NCBI GenBank assembly: GCA_002633005.1 | Contig: NMRA01000943.1 | Coordinates: 1 to 64,000, forward strand | Origin: Phoronis australis | Taxonomy: Eukaryota; Phoronida; Phoronidae | Length of the DNA stretch: 64,000 nucleotides | Direction of reading: 5' to 3' | Shown here: one piece after another, positions 24,662 to 35,900 of the stretch | Layout: every line of letters begins with the position of its first letter | Position numbering within the stretch: the stretch's first letter is position 1 | Notes under the pieces: model-generated | What the model saw: the letters and a program-made list of their open reading frames with translations, nothing else | Databases searched by the model: none | Told to the model about the DNA's origin: nothing | Translations under genes and position numbers: made by a program

Positions 24662-25234
24662 ATGATGGCATTTCTCAATGATTAAGCACAACTTCGTCTA
24701 AGTGATTTTGAAATTGACTCGAGTTGCTCCCAGTCATATCAAACAATTGCTTACTTAATAAAATAAATTTCTTTTCTACTGTTGACAGTTGAAAAGTGTA
24801 ATTTTTAAAAAGGCCACTCGTAACGCAAAAAATACATAAAATTCATTGACAAAAATATGCATAAATTTCTCAAACATTGTCTGATTTTGATGATTCTTTT
24901 TTAATTTGCCCACAACTAAATATCTATACACATGAGATTCAGTTGGCGTTTGGTAATTAAGTGACCAAAAAATGTATTTTAGACAGTAACACAGTCAACT
25001 CTCGAATATGGACCTAGATTGTGATTTAACCGAGTGTAGCGTATTGTAGACGATCAGAAGCTGAGGACGCCTGTGATTCAAGGTAGGTTCTAGCTCACAC
25101 TCACAGGGAGCACTGCACTGGCACTGACACATTTTCTAGCAGGACCGACTAAAGATGGTGAAGCTCCTAGTAGGCAACACATTGCCCCTCGGTTCATTGG
25201 CCTGAGGCATTCAGGATTCAGGGTGATGTAATTT

Positions 25235-25392
25235 GGGGCGGATCCAGGATTTTGAGTTAGGGGGGCCAGAGCAGAGTGTTTGCTAGGATTTTGCCCGTTT
25301 TAGACATTTGCACCCCTGCACTGCCAAATGGAATCTGCGACAACTTTAGGGCGGGACATGGCCCCCTTGGCCCACCTCTAACTTCGCCACTG
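25235..25392 (+). mobile_element. hAT-like MITE (copy 1)
   Basis: The element starts GGGGCGGATCCAGGATTTTG and ends TTCGCCACTG, the inverse of a CAGTGGCG-type end. Its reverse complement matches 53511-53658 throughout, sharing CGGATCCAGGATTTTG, GTTAGGGGGGCCAG, ACATTTGCACCCC and GACATGGCCCCC-like words. TAATT occurs on both flanks, but the exact target duplication is uncertain. The ends and size suit a non-autonomous hAT element. Confidence 0.7.
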
Positions 25393-26974
25393 TTAATTGC
25401 ATGCCTACTTTACTGGGCGCTTCTATGCCGGAAGCCCTTTTTGCAAATTAACATCATCAGAGTTATATTTTGTTAAGTACCTTTTGGGCATAGAGGCCCG
25501 GGCACCTTAGTAGGCTATCGATGTCTTTAATTCCTTCAAACTAGAACAAATGGTCCTATAATCTAATTTTTTCTTTGAGCAATCCTTCGTTCAGTTGCCC
25601 AAATTGCCACTGGCTATTTTTAGCACTGCAGGTGCGCACATGCACTTATTTTTACCGTTTGAGCTAGGATTAAAAATTAGACTGCCGTGGTTTTTGAATT
25701 TTCATAATGAGTCGAGTACTTGTAGTAACGTGGGTTTTGTCAGCTAAACCCAAGCCTTGAGCTCTTCGTTTAGAAAATAATTTCGAACTTGGCTTATATG
25801 CATCAGTGATGCACAATAGAAGCTGTGACTGAACAGATGGGGATAAAATTTGGTCCTTCTGATGGAATCTCCTTTAAACAGCCTGTTCAGGACATCGTTA
25901 GTGTGAAGCAACTCTGGTATAACTCAGGTAGCGGGTAAGTAGTAGACCAGTGGGGTTCTACAACCAAAACCAGCATTGTTGTCTTGCTATGTGTGTGCCA
26001 CCATCTTGGGTGTGTACTGACTAACTATCCACTGAACTCATGGATCATCTCAGATCATGGGTATTTTTAACTTCCAAAGTCAATGCTTATTGTCAAAAGA
26101 ATCATGGGTATTTTGTAGATATCGTCTCAGGTGGATATTTCGTCATCTCGGGTATTTTTTGTGTGTATATTTCAGCTTCGGGACGTGCCCGTGCAAAGTC
26201 GATTGCATCTCAACAGCCATGGTTGCTTAATTAGTGTGGCCTGTTAGAACATAGCTCTAGTATACCATACAAGCAAAGAATGGAGTCCTTCATACGTCAT
26301 TATGGAGTTACATTGATGCACTGGTAATCAGAGTCTGATGAGGCTCATAATCTCGTCACTCAATGATGCGCTTGTTGATTGCTTCAATTTTCTGTTGCTG
26401 TCGTTGTCTGTTGCTTGACCTCAATCAAGGTTATTCATTGTCAGTTTCAGATCGAAGGTCAAGCTATAGTCGTGATTGTGAAGCTTGCCAGACTTCCGTG
26501 CAGGCAACAGTTTTGCCTTCTTCAGTTGGCACTTCTTTTATTTACCCTCCCGAGACGCTCTAAGCGTTCTGAGGTACTGGATCAGATATTCTCACCCAAT
26601 ATACCCTCCCTAAAACCTCCTGTACACTGAGCTTTCCGATAGGGAAATCCCCAGGATTTTGACTACCCAGTGTCCATTTTCTGAATGGACAAGATATTGC
26701 GTTGGTGTATTTGCAATGTGCTTAGCAACACACCTTTGTCTTTTATGTGAAAGGGAGCTTGACAAACTTTCAAGGATAAAGTAAATTTTTATGTAGCGCA
26801 ATCCCAGCATGAAGTTCCTCTCCCTCGGACTTTGAGACAAGGTGCTGTTTTAATGAAGTGTGTTGCTTGTTACAGATCTCTTGAAAGCTCCATGTCTCTG
26901 AAAGTGTATCACACCATGGATCTCTGGTGTTTATTATGTCGGAGTAAATAGGTCCACTCTGTAACGGACTCACG
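25393..26974. other. Upstream region of TRUB2, no recognised exon
   Basis: This interval lies directly 5' of the TRUB2 start codon and presumably includes its promoter and leader. Overlapping frames at 26363-26630 are not recognisable proteins. No TATA element could be assigned with confidence. Confidence 0.4.
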
Positions 26975-29900
26975 ATGCTGGAGAAATATGCTCCTCGTGT
27001 GTATGAAGCTCTGAACGGAATATTTTGCGTATACAAGCCGAGGGGAATGCCTGCTGAGCGGCTAAAAGTGACAATTCAGCATAAACTCCAACAAGGTACT
27101 GAGTCTTTTATATTCACTGGTTCAGATTAAAGTAAACGTCCTAAGGTTGTGAACTTCAGCGCATTGACTATTTTTTAATTAAACAATAGCTTCCAACTTC
27201 CATACGATGTCATTTGGCTTGAGAATGGTCATTTGTGTGACTGAGTTATTTGAATGACCCACAATGCATCAGTGGTTATTTTGCAGCTTTATTGTCAGAA
27301 AGAATGTTTAAAAATCATTATACAATCCAGTTCTTTAAACGGTCATCCCCATTCAAGAACGCTGTTCACCAGTAAAGTGCAAGCCAGTGACAAGAAATAT
27401 TTTGCTTTGTCCCTGCTACCAGTACATCAAAAAATCGATAAATTATAATTCTGCAAGGGCGCCATCTTTAGGTACTTTCAGGTACAGCACACATCATGAA
27501 TTTTTGTTGGCTAATTTGCCAACCGGTCGGCTAAAAATTAGCCGACCGGCAGCCGGTCGCAGTGCCGACTCATAAGTCGACTCCCCAGCCGACCCTTCAG
27601 CCGACCCTTCAGCCGACCCTTCAGCCGACCGGCCATTAGCCGACCACGTGGTCGGCTGCTATTTTTAGGCTAGAATAGCAGTTGCGTAATAGGTTGTCAG
27701 GCTGATACCACTTTGCATGTCAATGCATATTCGTCTTAGCACAGGGTCAAATAAATTAACTTAGTTTTACCTTCTCCGTTGCATGAGTTCACCGCAGTTG
27801 TGAAACACCACTAATTCGAAGGTTGAGAGCAAGCGGTTTTATCATTGAGTTATGGACAGTGCAACAAGTTTTGGATAAAAAACGTGAACATTTTCTTTAC
27901 ATTTGATCTTTAATTTGACTCGCGATGTTAACAAGCTGCATTAGATTGGCTGCTTCCAGGTCAGTACAACGATGTAGTCATTTTATAAATGCAGCTATTT
28001 TTGACAGTCTTTGCCCACAACTGTTTGTTGTTTGTGTTACGCCGAAATGCATCTTTTTGCGTTTTTAAAATTCTCTACCGGTCTCTTATCACGTGCCCAT
28101 GATGATGGGATAGTGAGTGAGTTGTTACACCGAAGAACTCTCACTCCGGGGTTTTTATTTTCATATGATTAACCGTTGCAGTATAGACGCGAACTTCACG
28201 GTCCAGTATGCCCTAAACGCACGGACTTTGATGGGTCTAACAATCATATGGTTACGATTTCCACGAACTTAGACAGTGACATCAAACACAGAATAACCAC
28301 TGTTGAGGCTACAATCAATTCTAGCTTTGCGCATTCCGTTTTTAGTGTATCGGTGACGTTAAAATCTGCGCTAGTTACATGTATCAGTTCTTCGTTCACG
28401 TTGTTCCAAAAATAAATATTTTCTGTCATCAACATATTGACAAATTATGTAAAATAAAACAATTTACGGGAAGATGTGAATACGTGGTGAAGAGGTATTT
28501 GTCTCTACACGGCATATGTGCGTGAATCGTTGGAAAAGCGATTGCGATGTCGAAAAAACTAATAGAAAATAAACCAAGGTGCAGAATAATTGTTCTGTGC
28601 TCAGCTGTAAGAAGACCTACAACAATTTTTTGAAATAGCGCTCGATCTTAAAAAAATTCAGTATGAGAGCGCTTCATCAGAAATGCCAAGCACATACAGC
28701 GTCGTAACGGAGAAGTTGGCGTTTCCGTATGTCCACAAAAGTGCTTTGAGCAGTGTGTACAAATCTGTTCATTTCGCTTTTCTACACTGACGAATACGGT
28801 CAACACGCTGTTTTAAAAAAGTCCACTTTTGAGGGCATTTTCAAAAAATATGTTTGGTTGATGCATTCACTAGAGCGTCGCTGCCCACGTCGCTGTACAC
28901 AAATGTAGGCGTGGGCAGAAAACGTATTTGCGTAAAAAGGTGTTGCATTTTCAAAACTTTCAGACAGAGTCGTGTGTTGTCAGGACCCTACATTAATAAA
29001 CTGAGGCCAAGTACAAAGCACGTCTTCAAAATTTAGATAAAGTTTACGGCATGCTGATTACACCGGGGTCACAGACTCGGAGCACGTTTTTAAGCATACG
29101 TTTATTGTAATATCGGTTGAATTGTATGTTATAACTGTGTATAGCACGTACGCGCACAATAAGCCATTCACATTTAAATCTGATCACAATTCTCCCCCTG
29201 CTTTGAAAACAAACAATCGTAGAGATAATTTTCGGAAAGAATGTGAACTAAAATGATAGGACAAACACTATATACCATTATAGTCCAGATTCTACATTCG
29301 GAGACCGCTTTTGTGAGAAAGAAATTCNGATCACAATTCTCCCCCTGCTTTGAAAACAAACAATCGTATAGATAATTTTCGGAAAGAACGTGAACTAAAA
29401 TGATTGCACAAACACTATATACCATTATAGTCCAGATTCTACATTCGGAGACCGCTTTTGTGAGAAAGAAATTCTCAACAGGAGAAGTTTGTAATGATAC
29501 GTAGAACTTTTTCCCCTTGGAGTAGGCGAAACGCTAAGTATTGTGTTCTTACTCCAGAGGGCTCGGCCTTGGTGCGAAGCTGTTCACTATATTAAATATA
29601 CAACATTGCGCCGTTCAGTGGGTAAAAACTGACCGAATAAAATCTTCCTTGAGTAATCTAAATGATTTACCAGCGTTGAAAAAATTGCTTTTCTACAATT
29701 ATTCTGCTACTAAATATGAGGTGTGATCTTTTGTGTCGACTTTCGGTGCAATGAAACATTGCGCCACCTATTAGTCAGTTTCTTTTTCCCATATTCTTCA
29801 ATCAGACGTTCTCCCTCGAGGTTGCGTAAACATCACAACAAATGATTAGAATTGGTTTCACTTCAATTTATGTTTTTGAATTTGATATCAGTAAACCAAC

Positions 29901-32900
29901 TTTTGCTGCGATGTTGTCAACATCTAATGGGAGATGTCGAAAAAATTCTGGAAGTGGCGCGAGTCACGAATGTACTACTTTCAAAACGATACCAATGCAG
30001 AGAATTACGCAAGAAAATGACGTCGCATATTTTTCGCTTAAACGTCCGTAACGGGCAAGGTGAATGTCAATTGAGTTCCAGATTTTGCATGCACAGCCAC
30101 TGGTCTTTAGCTCATGTTGATACAAGCTTCACGACGAGCGTAACTATTCGGGCTGTGTGCAATTTCGAGGTCTGTCGGAGCTCAATACACAGTGGCACCT
30201 TGCTGTATTTTGACTATAGTCTTCATACAGCTAGCTGGCTAAATAGGAAGGCTCTAGCTTCGAAACAATATTTTACTCCGAAAGTGACAACAACTTCAGA
30301 ATGACGATGGATCATGGGTGACACTATAACCGATCACATATCCTTCCATTTTAATGCGCCCTTAATCTCTGCACTATGTTGAAACCGTTGTTTATGTTGT
30401 TCTTAAAATAAACTGTAATGGTTATTCTGCTGTACCAACATATTAAGAAATTATACAAAAATAAACAATAATTATCTGTGGTAAAGCACATTATACAGCG
30501 TGATGAAGTGATGATCAAGAGCAATAACGATTGAGCGCAAATGCGTGCTGCTTGTTGAGCATTCCGCGGCATGAAAACACTTGATGTCGCAAAATAGCCA
30601 GCGTTGTATTATGATGTTTGTGCAATTTTACTGTAAAATTTGAAATTTCTTGCTTGTTTTCATGCATAATGTACTGTATAAAAAGTCTCATACTAAGAGG
30701 CAGAAATTTGGCCGCGTTATCATTTAACGTTTGATTTTACAACGCCGTCAGTAATTCAACAGAAAGCTTATGTTAAACAAAAGTTGATAAACCGATGTCA
30801 AGACCGGAGTTGCCACTGGTGAATGAACAGCGAATAGTTAAATGTTTGTTTGGCCAAAATGGTAATTGTCGACCAAGGACACGCTTAATCCGAATTGGTC
30901 GTATACGCTAGGCGACCACTTAGCTGACCCAAGTGCTGACCACAGAGGCGACTCAGCAGACGGCTCCTAGCTGACCGTTGTTGGTCGGCTGCTGGTCGGC
31001 TAGACGACCGGTCGATGGCCGGTCGTCGACCAATTTCCGACCAGTCGGACAAAAATTTGTGATGTGTGCTGTAATTGTTGCTTTCTGTCTCTGACAACAC
31101 TCCTCTATTTTTACATTTTTTTTCAACTGTGTCAATCTGAAATCAAAAAACTTTTGGCTGTTTATTAACTAATACTAATCTTAGCTCAGCAATGTAGAAA
31201 ATCTCAAAATTACAACAGTTAGGAAGGAACTTGTGATTAAAAAAGTTTAAAATTTCTTCTTTGTCATTGTGGTAAGATGTGTACTTTAATGTTGACTTTT
31301 TCTCTCTATTATTTTCAGAACTCAACTCCCTTCCTTGCAGACCATATCGCCAAATAGTTGAGATTCATGAAGACCGTCTCGGTACCAACCTGCCACTGGT
31401 AACCACACTGACAGATGTGGCTGACGATCCCCTTGGTGAGACTATCTAATCTAACTGCACGTCTTTCAGCACGGACATTAAAATTCACCTGAGTCAAAAT
31501 GAAACTGATGAAATGATCCGTTATTTCATGTCATGACGCTTGAGCAATAGTGACCCGTTATTTTGCATCATAATGGTTGAGCACGAATGAAATCCCACGT
31601 GACGATCATTGAGAGTAAGCGAATTTAACCACCACGGTAGTCACCTACATGTAGCATTATGGGTAATTTAAATCAATTTCAAAAGTTAAGATACCGTTCC
31701 TAGTCAGTCGTAAGCTAACCTCATGATATCACCAGGAGACAACCACAAGACAACTTACAGATATATTGTAACTGAGTCATCTGTTGGCATACTGACTACA
31801 TGACAATTGTGAGAGTCGTCATTTCTATTGGAAGTTGCATCGCATTGAAACAGATTCAGGTTCACATGCTGTCCATGTTTTGCAGTAATAAAAACATTGA
31901 TTTAGACTGAATATCTATTTCTCATCATTTATGATGTTTATCCCTGTTCCAATTCTCCCAACACCAACATGCCAAGCTACGCCTCCACTTTCATGTGCTA
32001 AGCAGTGATTACGATTTACAAAATTCTCCACGTTCCACTTACATATGTCGCAGGTCTTATCATGCAAAATTCATCGACAAATTGGCTCCTATGATACTTG
32101 AATAGTTTGGTGATTAAAAAAGAAACTGACTGGTCTGGTCTATCCTTGAGTGATAGTGTTTATGAAAAAAATATGAAAATAATAATTACGTTTGCCGTAT
32201 TACCATGAGGTTACTCTTGTTTGTGAAAAATAAAACATTGTACAAGGTATTCTCTGTTCTGATGTGTGTTTCATAAACCTTTCGCAGTTGTTGAGCCGCG
32301 TTATCTACACGAGGACTTCTATGTGGACTGTGTGAGCAGTTTGAAGAGAGATGCCTCTGGGGTCACTGGTAGGTATTTTTGGTATCCTGGCGACACCTAT
32401 TGGTTGGAGAGTGAAGCTTAGCCCATGAACTTTGCCAGAAACCATCTTTCACCTTGAGTTGAAAGTCATGTGTTTATGATACCCATGTCAATCTTGTCCC
32501 CATCTGAAATACTCCAATTAATGATAAAATTTCACCAAATTTAGACAAAAAATAACTGGTCTCTTTATTTTTGATGTCTTTTACCATAATGATTGTGAAT
32601 GCTTGTAGTTTTTGAAAATTTTATTTGGTGGTAACTATGGTCCAAAACTTTTTTTTTTTTTTTTTTTTTCCAGAGATATTTATTAACTCAACCAACCAGT
32701 ACATAGTTGTGTGACAATATGACATCTAGTTTAGTGTACATCAAACAAATTACGAAACATTATCGGACCCTACAAAAGCTAGTTAGGCAAAAAAGACCAC
32801 CTTGCCTGGAATCTCTCAAGATCCAATTTATCATTGTAAATAATTTTTTCCAGGTTGTAGTAATCATATACCTCACGTAAAAATGACTGAAAATTGGGCT

Positions 32901-35900
32901 TAGTCTTTTGTAATCTTTGTCTATATAAGTGGAATTTCGCTAAGCAAAGAATTAAATTTACAGCTTCTAATCTACAGGCTGGGTCTCCAAACAAGGCGGA
33001 AGACATATTTAACTGCAGAGGGAAATTGCACTGATTTATCATCCATGTTCTTAAACATCCCCAAAACTTCTGAACAAGTGAACATTCCCAATACAAATGT
33101 AGAATTGTTTCTTCATGTTGCTCACAGAAAGAACATAAAGACGATTCACTAACACCTATTTTCTTTAAATAAGAGTTTGTACCAATAATTCTGTGGTTGA
33201 TACGGAATTGAAACCATCTGAGTCTGACATCAGAAGTACAATGATAAATTACAGAATGAATTTTTTTCCAAGATTNNNNNNNNNNNNNNNNNNNNNNNNN
33301 NNNNNNNNNNNNNNNNNNNNNNNNNNNNNNNNNNNNNNNNNNNNNNNNNNNNNNNNNNNNNNNNNNNNNNNNNNNNNNNNNNNNNNNNNNNNNNNNNNNN
33401 NNNNNNNNNNNNNNNNNNNNNNNNNNNNNNNNNNNNNNNNNNNNNNNNNNNNNNNNNNNNNNNNNNNNNNNNNNNNNNNNNNNNNNNNNNNNNNNNNNNN
33501 NNNNNNNNNNNNNNNNNNNNNNNNNNNNNNNNNNNNNNNNNNNNNNNNNNNNNNNGAATACTTAGCAAACTGATCAAGAAGGTTAAGTGAAGATTTTAAA
33601 GAGGCCTCTGAACCATCTAGAAAGAGGACCGTGTCGTCTGCATATTGCATTAATTTATACTCTAAAGAGCCTACTTTTATGCCTTTAACATTCTCGCATT
33701 GCCTCAACATAGATGCCATAATTTCGGCACACAACAAAAAAAGATAAGGTGAAAGGGGATCCCCTTGTCTGCAACCTCGGCAAATGTTAAAGTAGTTGGA
33801 CGTAAAGCCATACTGAATGACTGAAAGTTGGACACTTTCATTGAGTATTGTGAACCAACGAATAATATCGTCCCCAAAATTGAAATAGTGTAGAACTTTC
33901 TTAAGAAATCTCCAGGACACAGAATCGAAGGCTTTTTCAAAATCAATTAATACCAGAAGTCCGGGAATATCCTTAACTTGAGTATATTGTAAGATATCAT
34001 AAATCACTCTGGTGTTCTCTCCCATAAATCGACCTGGGAGAAACCCAGTTTGATTAGGATGAATTAACTTATTTAAAACGGATTTTATCCTTTGTGCAAT
34101 ACATGCTGATAATAGTTTATAACTTGAATTTAGTAAGGAGATTGGTCTCCAATTTTTAATGTATTCACGTGGTTTCTTACCCTTAGGAATCAGAGTAATG
34201 ACACCTTGACGCATAGTGGTAGGGAGACGGCCGGTTCGAAAACTGTAATTAAAAGATTTGATCAAAAAAGGCGACAATTCTTTCCAAAAAAATTTGTAAA
34301 ACTCTACAGGAAAACCATCAGTCCCCGGAGTTTTGTCATTTTTCATNTAATGACACCTTGACGCATAGTGGTAGGGAGACGGCCGGTTCGAAAACTGTAA
34401 TTAAAAGATTTGATCAAAAATGGTCCAAAACTTGATCTTGGTCAGTTGTTACTATTTTCATTAGGTATTAAATAAAGCGAAGAGATGTGGAAATATCATT
34501 TGTATCCAATGTTTATTAGATTTTACTGTAGTTAACAAACATTTTGAAGTCTGGTTTGCACGCCACCTGTTTGCCACATTATGTGACCTAGTGGTGTGGC
34601 CAACAGGTGGCATGCAGACCAGATTATAGCTATGAATAGGTAAAGACTGTCCATGTAATATGTTTCATGCAGAACAGATTATAGCTTTGAATAGGTAAAG
34701 ACTGCCCATGTAATATGTTTCATGCAGAACAGATTATAGCTTTGAATAGGTAAAGACTGCCCATGTATTATGTTTCATTTCCACTCATCAAACACACTTT
34801 TGATGAAGGTACGTAGGTTGGCAAAGTGTTTTCCCCTTTTCCTGGCCGGAGTGCACTCAGATTTGTTTCTAATATGTGTTTTGTTTTCACACTAAAAATT
34901 TTTCTTGTCAGATTCAAAATAAAATGTTTTAGCACGCACAAATTTTACAGTCAGCTATGCAAACAAAGTAAACTTAGTTTTAATCTTAATTTACACAATA
35001 TGGTTTTCAGAACTTTTATTTTTTCTAGGAACTACTGTTTAGACAATTATCATTAATTATTTCTTGAATGCTTTGCCATGATTTGCATACACATGTACAT
35101 ATTGACACTAAGACACCGTGATGTCTGGACCCATAACAGTTACTTTCGAGGTACACAGATTAAAAAGTGTCCCACTACACTGCCAGATGGCATTAGGTCA
35201 GATTGGTCTCAAGTAACTGGTCTGATGTCAGATGTATGATCAATTCTTCAAGTCTAGCTGTACATGTGAAGAACTTTTGATTCACCCATTTGATGTTTCA
35301 GTCTATGGCATTGGTCACGTGGGGGCACTGCTGAGGAAGATTCTTCATGCTAATTTCATACGGGTACGGTTGACTTTCAGCAGTGAAATAATAATAATTC
35401 TTGCAAAGTTATGCTTTGTCATCTTCAATGACTCTCAAATGTTTGGAGCAAGTTTGCAAAGTGAGTCTCTTAACGAAGTCTGCTTATTTCATACCAATAT
35501 TATTATTTGGTTGTCTCAGCTGTATATTTTCAGTAACTGTTCCAGTAACTAACCTTTGACCTATTTCACAGGTTTACACACTGAAGGGCCAGTTTGGCAC
35601 AGCTACGCAAGACTTCACCCCTGAGGGCCACTTGATTGCCAAGACCACTTATAGTAAGTTGAGGTTATGTTCACATACATCGGGCAGTTACCTCAGTTCA
35701 ACTTAATGTTCACATGCAATGGACAGTTACGTCAGCTCAAAGTGTGAACACATTGGCGTTTACCTCAGTTCAACTTGTCTTCACACGCATTGGACAGTTG
35801 CCTCAGCTCAAGTTGTGTTCACATTTGGTGTTTACCTCAGTTCAACTTATGTTCACACGCATTGGACAGTTGCCTCAGCTCAAGCTGTGTTCACATTGGC

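Noticed and set aside
27594-27630. CRISPR-like short repeats (CAGCCGACCCTT)
   Set aside because: The copies are contiguous 12-bp units without spacers in a eukaryotic genome. They are part of a TIR arm.
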